Positions 10,365-21,390 of a stretch of 64,000 nt of DNA are shown piece after piece. Each line of letters starts with the position of its first letter. Position 1 is the stretch's first letter. The notes under the pieces were generated by a model. That model saw nothing but the letters and a program-made list of their open reading frames with translations, had not been told where the DNA came from and searched no databases. The position numbers and the translations under genes are program-made. Source of the DNA: Paralvinella palmiformis (Eukaryota; Annelida; Polychaeta; Terebellida; Alvinellidae). Location: assembly GCA_025642065.1 (NCBI GenBank), contig JAODUP010000404.1, forward strand, positions 416,735 through 480,734. The letters are read 5' to 3'.

Positions 10365-10966
10365 ATATACTAAGGATCAGTTGTTTGTCTTACGACCCCA
10401 TGATGGTAATAACATTTGTTTAGCGATGCGCCCACGTAGTGGAAAGCATTCAAAGTAGATGGGATCTCATGCATGTAATTTGATCAATGTCCCAATAACA
10501 CCATATAATGGCACAGGTGTACAACATGTAAATATTGGTCTCATAAATTGTCAGTCGAGCTGTAATAAATCTGATTAAAATATCTGATGCTGTTAAGGAT
10601 ATGGATCTTGATGCTTTTATCATTACAGAGACTTGGCTGACTGGTAATGTTTCAGACCAGAAAATTATTCGTGAGGTGACTCCAGTTGGATATTAATTCC
10701 ATTATTCACAAGAAAGGTGGGGGAATCGGCATTCTTCTCCGTGATTTGTTGAAGTGTGAAACATACTTGCGCTGTCAGGCTAAGTCTTTTGAAAATTAAC
10801 AACTGACTTTTGTATCTGGGGGGATAAGTGTTCGTGTATCTATTTTCTATCGATTACACCCCACTAAGAAAAATGGCCTGATAGCAGCAAATTTCTTCAA
10901 TGAATTTTCGGGATTTGTTGACTTTCTTGCTACCAACAGTGGCCATCTGTTGATATTGGGTGATTT

Positions 10967-11007
<41 letters not shown>

Positions 11008-11868
11008 GATTGCCAGAGGAATGCAGATACCAAACAACTGGCTGACAATATTTAGATCTGCCAATCTCAGGCAGCATGTTCAAGAAATAACACACAGACA
11101 TGGTTACATGTTAGATCTCCTGTGATGATGATAATTTGATTAAGAGTGTATATATGTCTTCTGTGCTGTCTGATCATTTCCTTATTAAAATTAATGTATC
11201 TTTACAGAAACAATCTGTTTCAGCTAAAGTTATTTCATATAGAAAATATAAGTTAATTGACAAGAAGGCTTTTCTTGATGATTTGTGGGTCTCTTCTCTG
11301 GTATTGGATCCACCAGACATTGTAGATGAACATGCACCTTTAAGGACAAGGGAAATGCCAAGAATAGCAATGCTTCCATGGTACAATAAAAACATACAAG
11401 CTGCAAAGAAACACAGAAGGTATTGTGAGCGGCTGTGGATCAGTACCAGTTTGTGTGTTCATTATGAAATTTTCAAGTTTCAATAAAAGTTTAGTTAAAA
11501 TACATTTGCCCCTGTTAAATCAAAATTATTATAATAAAAATATCAAAACATCCAAGGGAAACCAATGGACTGTTTTCAGTGTTGTGAATAAAGTATTACG
11601 TAAAAGTCAAACTGTCCTTCCAAATATTATCAACTCCGATAAAGACATGGCCATTGTTTAAAAAAAACTTCCTCTATCAAAATATAGTAAATATACATAA
11701 TGTGTTCCCTTCTAGAAAAGTCCTGCATGTCCATGAAATATAGATCTGAGCCTTTACAGAGACTGATATCAGACAGTTACTGAAAAGGTAATCTAATGCT
11801 TTCTGTGCAGTTGACCCTATACCTATATGGGTTGTAATAGATTGTCTAGATGTTCTGACAAGCTCTCA
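10365..11868 (+). pseudogene. CR1/L2-type LINE, 5' half, broken
   Basis: Homologous to the minus-strand LINE at 25167-28195, beginning in its 5' leader. It covers the APE endonuclease and the linker towards the reverse transcriptase. It keeps residues lost in the other copy: GDFN (10959-10970) and SDH (11169-11177) of the endonuclease active site. Stops and frameshifts break it repeatedly; open pieces are 11136-11486 and 11425-11661. A (TA)n run (10969-11004) expanded inside the coding region directly after GDFN. Similarity ends near 11868, before the polymerase, so the 3' half is missing. LINEs normally lose 5' ends, so this copy was probably cut by a later deletion or rearrangement. Confidence 0.75.
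10969..11004. repeat. (TA)n inside the LINE endonuclease
   Basis: About 18 AT dinucleotides where the other LINE copy has only a short TATACATTGG. The array therefore arose after insertion, from a seed inside coding sequence. Confidence 0.92.
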
Positions 11869-11869
11869 G

Positions 11870-12500
11870 GACCGCGTCAATTGGTTATGTTTGATTAGTC
11901 ATACGGATTTTAATTCTTAATCCAAAAAAAGGATGCTTTAAAGATTATTTCTCTAAATTGTCCGAAAGGTTTGTCATATTTGTTTTAATGATTTTGATAT
12001 TGATTCTAATTATTATCTGGAAAGTACAAATTACTATCTGAAATTAGGTGATGATGCCAAAGAAAATTGAGAATTCCAAAACACTCAACAACTATTGGAA
12101 ATAGGATATTTTTTATAGGTTCTCCACTTTCCTACAATCTATTCCATTCACAATCAAGTTCGAATTTATTCACGTGGAAGCATATATTGACAAAATAGAG
12201 CGCAGCTCCGTGTCGTTCTTAGTAAAGATTCCAATCAGTTTGATTAAGTAATACAGGTACACGTTAAAACAATATAATATAATAAATCTTCAAAAAGGGA
12301 GACCAAAATAATGTTGTTGAATATCCTGTCCTAGTTTTATTAAGTTTTTATGTCACACACATTGTATGATGTAAGGTGAATGTTGAACACGCAACATTAA
12401 GTAGAATTGACGCCATTTTGTGAATGAAATTATAGCTGGGAATAACCTAATTACTACTTTATGTCACTTGGATAGAAAAAGGAGTGGTTTCTTTAGTGAA
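11870..12500. other. Unannotated AT-rich DNA
   Basis: Follows the broken end of the LINE. No recognised gene; the sequence is not the missing 3' half of the LINE. Confidence 0.5.
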
Positions 12501-12524
12501 AATCTTAATAAAATGGAACACACA

Positions 12525-12673
12525 AATCCACCCACATCTCTAGACACACACACACACACACACCCACACACACACACACACAGACACAAACAAACCCACC
12601 CACATCTCTAGACACACAAATTAGTCTCTCTAAAGGCACTAATTTAATTGTCTTTTCCTCGACGCGCGCGCGC

Positions 12674-12714
<41 letters not shown>

Positions 12715-12735
12715 TATATATATATTGAGAGAGAG
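12525..12735. repeat. Duplicated (CA)n arrays with CG and TA runs
   Basis: A phrase CCCACATCTCTAGACACAC occurs before (CA)n at about 12529 and again at about 12597. Further on come (CG)n at 12663-12674, (CA)n at 12676-12711 and a short (TA)n plus GAGA tract to 12745. The repeat of the unique phrase shows a local tandem duplication, not just slippage. Confidence 0.85.
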
Positions 12736-12744
12736 ATATATATA

Positions 12745-13442
12745 TCTAAACACCCTTTGATACATATACCTGCTTAAATCTATACATAAATAAAACTATA
12801 CATACATCAATTTAAATATAAAATGTTCTACTTCTTCACATATCTATACATACGTATACCTATACATGTGTCTGGTCTATTCATCAGCCTATGGGGATAA
12901 GCTAATCTGGTTTTTAGTACGCGAAAAATACCAAATTCCCACAAAGAAGCGGCTAAATGTAGGCTACGTACAAAATAGGAAGCACGAATAAAACCTAACA
13001 TTTGACACCAGAGCTCACAGTAATCAACACGTGTGTTTGGCTAAACATTTACAACATACACAAAATAACTACTTTGACCCCACAGTTTACATTCAATATT
13101 AATTTCTGTGGTCCAAAAGAAACCTGTATATAAAACATTTCGACACCTCAGATGCTAACCTCAGCTTTATTCTGGGTTCGAATAATCAAACAAATCCTAC
13201 CTATATGAACCGTATCGATAGAGGTCTGGCGTAGTAATTTGTTCTCTAACCTGAATGAAACATAATGCCTTTTATAGGCCCTCGATGCGTTAACCAACAT
13301 TACACTGATACGTGATAAGACGTATACTACCTACATATGGAAGTAATCTAGTGACTTAACCCCAAAAACGTTCATCAACAACTAATTTAGCGCCCCTTAG
13401 TATATGCAGTTAGATGTGGTGCGATCTAAATTAAGGGTCGCT
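12745..13442 (-). mobile_element. Family A repeat, minus copy, part 1
   Basis: Segment P (about 12745-13100) and the beginning of Q, reading on the minus strand. The match to the 62.1-kb copy (AAGAAACCTGTATATAAAAC, TTCTGGGTTCGAATAA) is clear but diverged. Q stops at about 13442 where element B begins and resumes at about 15366. Confidence 0.65.
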
Positions 13443-13626
13443 GGAAAAGGTATCCCAAATTAGTCAAAATATCAGTGTTATTTATTAAAATCAATTTCAG
13501 TCAGAGATATATTTTAATTTTTCCGAGAAATATAGTTACAGTCGTTTTAAAACTTGCTTTGCTAGCATCTTCAATGGACAAATATGTCACAACTTTAACC
13601 GGGAATCTTTGGAAAAATTTGAAATG

Positions 13627-13634
13627 TGACGTCA
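13627..13634. promoter_or_regulatory. CRE-like palindrome upstream of THAP remnant
   Basis: TGACGTCA, the ATF/CREB consensus, about 100 bases before the THAP frame. The surrounding 20 bases match, with one difference, those around the inverted CRE at 15165-15172. Confidence 0.5.
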
Positions 13635-13720
13635 CCTTTGACAAAAATACGCCAAACACCCATTATGGACTAATTTAACTTGTATTACGAATACGATATT
13701 GTCATTGTTAAACGTTTAAA

Positions 13721-13996
13721 ATGGTATAATGTGCCACGTTAAGTGTGCAAATGGATCTGCCAGTGGATGGAGTATGGATTCATTCCCTCCAAACACGACT
13801 CATTTGCTTGATTGGCTGCGAAACAGAGTGCAGTGGAAGCCAACTTGCCACAGCAAGCTCCCCAGGGAAACACTTTGACGAACGTATGCTTGTTATTTCA
13901 CCTCCTTTGGAACGATCAATTAGATATGACATGAAGAGTGTCAGGCTCACAGAAGATGCCATTACGACCATATTTGTCCTACACCCAAATGAATCA
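13721..13996 (+). pseudogene. Decayed THAP zinc-finger domain
   Basis: In one frame C-H-V-K-C (Cys codons at 13732 and 13744) is followed by a glycine/serine turn, DSFPPN and W...W at family-like spacing, then P-T-C-H-S-K-L. The frame then shifts so that KHF and the tail continue in the next frame: GKHFDERM, SPPLERSI and RLTEDAITTIF, matching the THAP end motif in which AVPTIF-type residues close the domain (13952-13975). The C of the expected C-x2-H pair is lost at the shift, and a stop follows at 14003. THAP domains bind DNA through a C2CH zinc site; this one cannot. Family assignment is from motif order and spacing. It may be the N-terminus of a transposase or of a captured host gene. Confidence 0.65.
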
Positions 13997-14039
13997 GCAG
14001 TTTGATGGAGAAATTGCCTAGAAAAATGGGTATGTATGG

Positions 14040-14360
14040 GCAATAATAGGGTGATCTTTGGAGAAAACTATTGGACATTCACCAGTTCACACATTTGTGA
14101 ATAAGTAAAAGTCCACTTATTCACAAAAGAAATTAATTAGGCCTTCTCAAAGCTTCTTATGGCTGTGTATTGTAGACCCTATTAAACTGTTAAAATAGTA
14201 GATGTTTCACCGAGGGTGGCAAATCCTTGTATAGGCCACATATGGGAGAGCCCCCAATGCATCCACCGGGCTCCAGTGTACTGACAAATACTATTTTATT
14301 TAAAATGAAGTTATGTGATAGGAAGAAGGAAATACTCACATTTAGGCCCGGTGTGTTAAC
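14040..14360 (-). repeat. Element B core shared by all three copies
   Basis: On the minus strand this matches the 3' part of the B copies at 21080-21300 and 37410-37630, including CTCAGTGGATGTATCGGGCT-like sequence, a GGCCTAT block and a CAGTTTAATAGTGTCTACAA-like block. It is diverged here, while the other two copies are almost identical to each other. Confidence 0.6.
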
Positions 14361-14599
14361 TTATCAATTAAGCTTATATTAGCACAAACAAATATCAGTT
14401 AATTCCCTATTTTTGGCCCATCCCAATAAACATCCTATACCTATTTGGGGCAAGTCTCCAATGAGTTCAGATTGTTTGTAAACACAAACACATGCCAGGA
14501 ACAATGGATGCAATCAAAGTTAATCAGTAAAACAAAATCGCCACCCAGCTCCAATGTCATCTTGATTCTAAAACCATTTGCACTAAACTTTGTCGATCA

Positions 14600-14730
14600 A
14601 TTTTGCATTGTACATTCACTGTGACATTACCCAGACCCTGTACTAGGTGCCCCATTGAGCTCGATTCGTTTCGAGGATATTGGTGCTATAAAAGGTTTGT
14701 AATTATTATTATTATTAAATTGAAACAAGG
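14600..14730 (+). mobile_element. SINE-type 3' end with (ATT)n tail
   Basis: GACCCTGTACTAGGTGCCCC, then TGGTGCTATAAAAGGTTTGT and an (ATT)n tail (14702-14716). The closing GCTATAAA-(ATT)n is the same kind of 3' end as the SINE at 9095. It lies within element B1. Confidence 0.4.
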
Positions 14731-14970
14731 GGTTCGTCATGCCGACCTAGGAACTATGTTTTACTGCATAGGCCAAAAATAGACATGAAGTCTTGCGTGT
14801 TATGTCATGTGATCTTGTTGTGTTGCTATGCCTCGTGTTTTTCAATGATCGATGGATGTTTTTTTATTTATTGCTTTATATCTGTTTTCAACTTATATAA
14901 TACTAGAAAATAATGCCACAAACTAAGATAATAACTTAACATTGCATTGCCACGACTTTCATTTATGTCT

Positions 14971-15110
14971 TATTAGGCCGAAAATAGGGTTGATACACAA
15001 CAATCTAACTCTTGTTGTGGACAACCCCCGGCGATTGGTTCAACATTGTAAGGCTTGATATCCCCGAGAAGGTCAGAACTTTCGTCGGAATCTGATATTT
15101 TGTCTGTCAT
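14971..15110 (-). CDS. Short acidic ORF/first exon of element B
   Basis: An ATG at 15108-15110 opens a 46-codon frame beginning MTDKISDSDESSDLLGDI, followed by KPYNVEP. The same start is found in the B copies at 20803 and 37124. Acidic MSDSDES...PYxxEPLA N-termini followed by RLG are familiar to me from transposon-associated P2X7-C-terminus-like proteins, but that link is recollection, not a search. In this copy the frame ends early (GGCPQQELDCC...) relative to the others. Probably a first exon that has lost its downstream exons; not an intact gene. Confidence 0.35.
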
Positions 15111-15164
15111 CTAGTCAGGATGCTTGTAATCAAAGCTGTGGCACTGCGTGATGGTTGTCAAAGA

Positions 15165-15172
15165 TGACGTCA
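15165..15172. promoter_or_regulatory. CRE-like palindrome upstream of acidic ORF
   Basis: TGACGTCA, 55 bases upstream of the minus-strand ATG at 15110. With the identical palindrome at 13627 it forms a pair of inward-facing, promoter-like motifs. In the B copies at 20.7 and 37.1 kb it has decayed to TGACATCA. Confidence 0.5.
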
Positions 15173-15365
15173 CACGATGATCTCAAGCGAGTGTAGTACA
15201 CACTAGCAATGGCCCGCGAAAGTTTCGGGAATTAAGAACTTAGGAAATATTTTAATGGAAATTTGACAGGTGGTGGTTAGAATTGTTTTGAGTGTTATAG
15301 TGCATCTGATAGGGTATAAAATAATTGTTTGTTACGTTATATTTACTTCAAAATATTAAATTTCT

Positions 15366-16060
15366 TTTCGGCTTGATATATTTGACCTATAGTCGAGAAA
15401 TGGGTTTTTCAGGCAGATCTCAGATAATGTGAATCGGACGTCGAGATTATAATAGCTATCCATTCAACAATTTTCCTATATAGTTATAATCTAATCAATC
15501 ACAACATGGCAAAAACTCTCCTCGTATGGATGATGATGATTGATGTTTTACGGTCACTTTTGTGCACATGGTAGGGGCTAAATGGGTCGAGCGACATCCG
15601 AAGGTAATGAAGCGAAGTCGAAGATGAAAAACCCTTCAGATATATCTCCCAGCATGGAGATGTCAGGCGGAGTAACAAACGCCTGCAGGAGTATAAATTA
15701 ACCAAGCACCATTGTACGAATTAATAGATGATATATATGTGTGTGTGTGCGCGTGCTTGTGTTTATAACACATAGTTGAATTTAAACATTCAAAAACGTA
15801 CACATATCTCTCTATACGTTGACCTATATATAGCCTACTTATCAGCCTGTGGGACCCAGACATTCCGCCTTTCGTACGTGAGAAATATTTCATGCCCACA
15901 GGGAAGCGGTTAGAAGATAGGAGCAAACAAAAACAGTTAACAACACGCGCATGCGGTTCAATAGTAGGCTACCACATATACAACATAAGACTTTGATAGT
16001 GCAGTTTACATTCAGCAGTAATTTGCTGTAGCACAAAGGTAACATATACATAATAACATT
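15366..16060 (-). mobile_element. Family A repeat, minus copy, part 2
   Basis: Q resumes with CTTGATATATTTGACC and continues to about 15735; a second P (about 15740-16060) closes the P-Q-P structure. Q is further interrupted by a small retroposon fragment at about 15521-15625. The end of P adjoins (CG)n-(GT)n (16062-16101). Confidence 0.6.
15521..15625 (-). mobile_element. 5'-truncated retroposon 3' end, (ATC)n tail
   Basis: On the minus strand the fragment ends with CATGTGCACAAAAGTGACCG, then TAAAACATCA and an (ATC)n tail. The same 3' end, 47 bases long, is inserted at 38725-38771 with target duplications. The intact family A sequence at 63.1 kb lacks it, which confirms it is an insertion. 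Confidence 0.5.
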
Positions 16061-16757
16061 TCGCGCGCGCGCGCGTGTGTGTATGTGTGTGTGTGTGTGC
16101 GTGATGGAGGGAGAGTGGGATTCTATAAAAGATGATGATTTTCCGATATAATGTCTTTTAAAGCGATAATTTATCCGGGCTACTGTAATTCTTTAATATA
16201 AATATAAAGTATAAACGTAAAATGACTTCCTATAATATAAACGTGGGCGCAACATTTAGATTTTAAATCACAGAAAACAATTATTCTGTGGTTAAGGCGC
16301 GTATAGAGAAAGGTTAAAGGTCATTTTCTACATTCCTTTTAACAATCCCTCTACCCGTTTGCTTGTTATTAATCTGCTTCATTCACAGAACAAAACCCAA
16401 ATTCTTCTTATATATTTCAATAGATTTGACCTGCATTCTTAAATGACCGCAATAAGTCATGCATTTCGTTGTATAGTATTTTATGATATTTTGTATTATT
16501 TATTTCGCACTAAAGAAGTCTTGTTTAAAACTAGTTTCTACTTATATAAATATTTATTGCTAAACATATTTATGTTAGATCGACGAGTATATCATAATAC
16601 AACCTGATCTGACAAGTCATATTTATCAGTTGTAAGTAGACCAGCTTTATATTTTGGATATCTTCAAAGATGAAGGCGTTCGCGGATGTGGTTAATTGTA
16701 ATTGTTTGATACATGAAGTCATATTTTTCAAGCTTTTTATTGACACCTGAGTTAATG

Positions 16758-17517
16758 TTAAAGGATTAGTTCACCATCAGATAATGTCACTTAATTGTGT
16801 AAAGCATAAAAGTAACCCAAAGTTTATCAGTAATAATGACGAACTATTACTGATGCTATATATATATATAAGGAAATAATTATATTTGTTGGAAGGTAGT
16901 CATTACGACATCCTGGAATGCTAAATTGTACGGTTGCAAAAAGAAACGTCACGTGTTTTGACGTTATCAGGCGCAAGAATCCTGTAGTCATCTTGTAGTC
17001 ATGTTACAGATGCTATGGATTAGCTAGCCTCTTGACATTACCCGCCCTCTTGCTCAGCCTATTAACTAGTACTAACTGTAGCCGTTGTCGGTTTATTTAC
17101 ATAAATATGACAGCTTGGTAGAAGTTTCTACAAAATAATCTTCAATAAGGAATTTTACTTAATAGCTTACTTTGCCTATTTCAGTAACATACGAGGCTGT
17201 TTTGACCAACTACACGGTAATATTCGGGAATACCCTTATGTTCCAAAATTACATGTTTGGTTGATCTTGTATACATTGTTATAACCAGGCAGTAAAAACA
17301 GCTTGTGTTAAGTGACGTCAGATTTCAGGAGCATCCGGTTTGTGTCTGGATCCAAATAGCGGCGCCTATTGACGAATTATAGTCGATTTACCAACATTTT
17401 GAACTATATGATTTAATATGTGGTTGATTGTGTTCGTATTTTGACACGATTTATAACTAGTGTGAACATATTTGTATTAGTCCTGAAAGTTGAAATGAAG
17501 ATGAACTGTTCCTTTAA
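16758..17517. mobile_element. TTAA-flanked MITE M1 (T2/Kolobok-like)
   Basis: Begins TTAAAGGATTAGTTCACC and ends GATGAACTGTTCCTTTAA: imperfect terminal inverted repeats with TTAA at both ends. The TTAAAGGRR end and TTAA target are those described for T2-type MITEs of frogs, assigned to the Kolobok superfamily; piggyBac also uses TTAA. It lacks coding capacity. It carries CACGTG near 16950 and TGACGTCA at 17313-17320; the ATGGCGGC found in M2-M4 is mutated here. Confidence 0.7.
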
Positions 17518-19449
17518 ACGATTTGTATTTAGCTATGATTGATATTTAAATTAAGCCTTTTCGCTGACTGAACAATTGATGGTTATTTCACTCTCAAGAG
17601 ATTATAGGAAAGATATTCTCGATTTGGCAATTGTTCCTGAATGCCAGAAATTGTATACTGTAAATTAATGTTGTTAGCACATATGAAGCCTAATATTCTT
17701 GTACTAGTCATGCTAGTTATTATATACAGGCCGCAAAAGGTAACTCCTAATTCATGAAAACGTTATATAAATACAGACCAAAACGAACTGACCCCTGTAT
17801 ACTTATTTTCAATTATTTTGAAACTTATTTTTATCGATTATTTATTGCAAACAATAATTCCCGCATCATAAATCAAATAAATGCCGCTACTGTCAGCAAA
17901 TAGTTAACCTTTACCTTTATATATTGTTGGAAAATACAATATTGACTACTTTATGATTTCCCAAATAGACGATGAGTTTTATGTTCTAACACACTGAGAC
18001 GTTTTTAAAACCAGAAGCACTACTGCTTGTTAAATAACCGAAACACAGAGAGCTGGCAATATAAATTATTCCTATATTTGATCGTCCCAAAGAAAATAAG
18101 TATGTCACATAATGGAGACACTTTTATATATTTCCACTTGTAATTGGTCATAATTTAGTTCTAGAAAAGGTTCATGCAAAAGATGATACCGTAAATTTGG
18201 CTATGAACCATGCAAAACAATCCAATATCTAGAATAAGAGAGAACATGATATGATACTTAGTGACTGTTGACTAAAAATATATATCCTTCTTTTCTCATA
18301 CACTGAATTCTGTACAACAACATTTTAAGTCAAAGCAATTACGAGAAACAAACATTTTAAAATTGATTGATAACCTTTTAGGCTAGTAAATTATAAAACA
18401 TTTTATTTCGGATAAATGTTAGTCTTTAAAACTTTGTATACATATTTAATCGCTATGAGTGATCAAAATAACCGACTGATTGTCACATTTATCCTTAAAG
18501 ATGGGTCATTCTGTCACCGACAAACTCCGGATAATGAAATAAACAGAACAAATGAATCATCAATTTGTCATTCGTTTAATGAGTATTAATCACATGACGA
18601 GTATCAATATTATCTACTGCAATGAAAGATGGGAAGCCAACAATTGATGTTTCTATATATATCTGTTTGGTGAGAGGGCGTCAGCCTAATAGTTATACGG
18701 AAAGATACTAACAACCATTTTAAGATAAGATGACTGATTACAACTTTGATGAACGTAAATAGAAAGTGGCAGATTCCTCCGGACTATGTCACTTTCTTAT
18801 AAACAGGCAAACATTTGCTGGTGTGATATAAAGCTATAGGAAAACGATACAGATTGTTATTATTTGTGATTTAGAAGGAAAGAAAACTAAAACAAAAATG
18901 ATCTGTTGTAAAAGAAATCACACAAATCAATAAAGTATTTATTTCATTCAACAAAAGAGAAAAAGACATGCCGAGTATAAATAAGTTCCTCTGTTTATAA
19001 CTTGTGTCTGTTAAATGATTGTGTTATTTAACTAAAACTAAACAAGGTCATATATTGCATATAAATGGACACGTAAAGGACTATTCCATTGCCACATACT
19101 TACCAAGTAAGCTATTTATACATCGTTTAATGTAATCATTTAATACAGATGGTTCCCACTCCACAATCTTCTCATTGAAATACACAAATCATGGTATGAA
19201 ATATACATCTATAGATCAAATAAATTCATACAATTTCTTAGGTCACAACACAACTTTCCTTTTATTGAGTTAATGTGCTGTGTGAGGTGTGTGATGTTCG
19301 GGAAATGGAGATTAGTGTAAACAATAGAATAATAAATGTTACCTGTGTGCTGACAGATAGACGGTAAGAAACGCGAGAGCGAGCGAGCGAGTCTGCGCGC
19401 GCACGCACACACAGACACACACATGAACACACGAAAACATTAAATACTG

Positions 19450-19550
19450 ACATTCGCTTAACATCTTGATATCAGATTTCTGATCTTCCACAGCAACTTT
19501 GAAACAACGACCACACGTTAGGAAGATGAAGCCAATAACCATACAACTTG
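19450..19550 (-). other. Possible degenerate transmembrane exon
   Basis: The minus frame starting at 19542 reads MVIGFIFLTCGRCFKVAVED, a hydrophobic run followed by basic and acidic residues, as at the end of a transmembrane helix, before it runs into a (CA)n repeat. TAACTACAG just upstream could be a splice acceptor. The unit 2 copy (about 35820-35925) keeps the first 17 residues but has an in-frame stop soon after. Speculative; a pseudo-exon or chance are both possible. Confidence 0.2.
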
Positions 19551-20534
19551 TTACTGTAGTTAATATGATTTATTACACTTGTCATCTAGTTATCGTAGTA
19601 TAAACGAGAATATTATTAAAGGTAAGCTCTAAATATTTAATTCCATCAAATTATTAGTTCACTCGTCAAACATTTACTCTGATATTCAAACTCATTCCGC
19701 CAGTCTCCGGATTATTGACATTCGATAAGAACATGACATTATTTACTGAAGGAATAATGAACTACTCACAACTTTATACTTACACTATTTAATTAGCTCG
19801 AACATTTCATTGATATTCGAATTAAAACAGTTATTGAATTAGCTAGCCACTGACTTACTTCGCTCGAACAAAACAGCTTCTTTTAATATTAACGTTATTT
19901 TATCATATTATTTTTATTGTGCATTTTTAAAATATAGAAACAACATGAAATTTGAGATAAAATGATTTGTTGCCTTTCTAAATCTTTCTCCCTAAATAAA
20001 GTAATAGTTTAATAACAAATATCCATCAATCATCCTAAGCAATTACGAATCGTTAAAGTTTATGCTGGGGATGTTTCTTAGAGTCTAACTCAAGAAAAGA
20101 TGATAAGAAATGGTAAATAGTGTTAATTGTTTCTGTTATAATAATATTCGCTGAGAATATATATCATTAAAAAATATATAGTCTTTTGAATTATCTTTAT
20201 AGTACACCTTACCATTTATTTGTTATATCTGCCGTATGAATTAACATATTTACTAATCAATTAAGGGGTCATATTGGTAATTGTAATAAACGTTCCCAAT
20301 TGGTGGTTATATCATCCTTAACACAACAAGGAAAAATAAGCATCGTGATCCGACAACTATTCGTTAAAAGTGAAATTTACCTGGCAAATTTAGTTGAGAC
20401 TAATATATACTCTAGTATATATTAAATTCCGTATTTGTTGATTGTCAACGGTAGACCAAATCAGGACTGTGTGTTTAATACCTGGATAATATTGTGTGGG
20501 AAGCTGTGGGGCTAATATAATTAGACATTATGCT

Positions 20535-21345
20535 TAAAGTTGACGGGAAGAGAACTTTCACATTTAGAAGTAAATAGAACGTAATAAACAATTATTTTAT
20601 TCCCTATCAGATGCATTACCACACTTAAAACAATTATAGCCACCAGCTGTCATATTTCCATTAAAATATTCCCTAAATCCTTAATTTCCGAACTTTTATG
20701 AGCCATTGCTACGCTCGATAGGGATTATTGTGTGACATCATCTTTTAAAACATCATGCAGTGCCACAGCTTTGTTTACAAACGTCCTGATCAGTTGACAG
20801 ACAAAATGTCAGATTCCGACGAAAGTTCTGACGTTCTCAGGGATATCAAGCTCTACAGTGTTGAACCACTCGCGAAAAAGGTCACTGTCAGTATTAATTG
20901 TGAAGAATTAGCTGCAGCAAATGCGGCAAACATGCGGCCCCGGTCTACAATAAGACTTGGATTGGTGTGTATTTGTTTGTGTTGGTACAAGCCTAAATCA
21001 TAAGTCAGAACATTGGGCCTGATGCAAGTATTTCCCTCTTCCTATCACATAACGTCATATAAAATAAAGAAATATTTGTCGGTACACGGCAGCTCAGTGG
21101 ATGTATCGGGCTCTCCCACATGTGGCCTATTCAGGAATGTGCCACCCTCGGTGGAACACATATTATTTTATCAGTTTAATAGTGTCTACAATACACAGCC
21201 ATATGAAGCTTTCAGGCTGTAGTAAATTATGTTTGGGGTTGAATAAGTTAAATTTTACTTTATTCACGAATGTGTGAACTGATGAATGTCCAATAGTTTG
21301 CTCCCAAAACTATTCTATTATCAATTATTATTGATCGTGGTATAT
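20535..21345 (+). mobile_element. Element B, copy 2 (no THAP part)
   Basis: Sits in block C1 where units 3 and 4 have unrelated sequence. It begins near CGGGAAGAGAACTTTC and ends before GATCGTGGTATATGA, which is ordinary C sequence. It holds a promoter-like leader and the acidic ORF, then the core shared with B1. From about 20860 to 21240 it is almost identical to copy 3 (37190-37560), unlike its flanks. Confidence 0.6.
20803..21003 (+). CDS. Acidic ORF of element B, copy 2
   Basis: A 66-codon frame from the ATG at 20806, beginning MSDSDESSDVLRDIKLYSVE and continuing through EPLAKKV, an N-C-E-E-L motif and RPRSTIRLG to a stop at 21001-21003. A longer reading from 20755 adds 16 codons, but the common ATG in all three copies is the one before SDSDES or SDFNQS. 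The residues after RLG (VCICLCWYK) look like intron read-through: GTGTGT lies there as a possible donor. Probably a first exon of a transposon-linked gene; no downstream exon was recognised. Confidence 0.35.
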   Translation, partial: KMSDSDESSDVLRDIKLYSVEPLAKKVTVSINCEELAAANAANMRPRSTIRLGLVCICLCWYKPKS

Positions 21346-21387
21346 GAGAGAGCCGAAATAAAGAAAATTGGCCATGTTGGAGTTAAT

Positions 21388-21390
<3 letters not shown>

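Larger units (their letters stand above)
13443..15365. mobile_element. Element B, longest copy (THAP plus acidic exon)
   Basis: A 1.92-kb insertion splitting a family A copy; continuity of family A on both sides defines the borders within a few bases. Inside are a plus-strand THAP-domain remnant (13721-13996) and, converging on it, a minus-strand short ORF (15110 to 14971). Each is preceded by the same motif, TGTGACGTCA-Y-CTTTGACAA, in inverted orientation (from 13625 and from 15174). Shorter copies lacking the THAP part lie at about 20535-21345 and 36890-37660. THAP domains occur in P-element and Kolobok transposases, so B may derive from such a transposon, but I could not see matching terminal inverted repeats or a target duplication. 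Confidence 0.55.
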
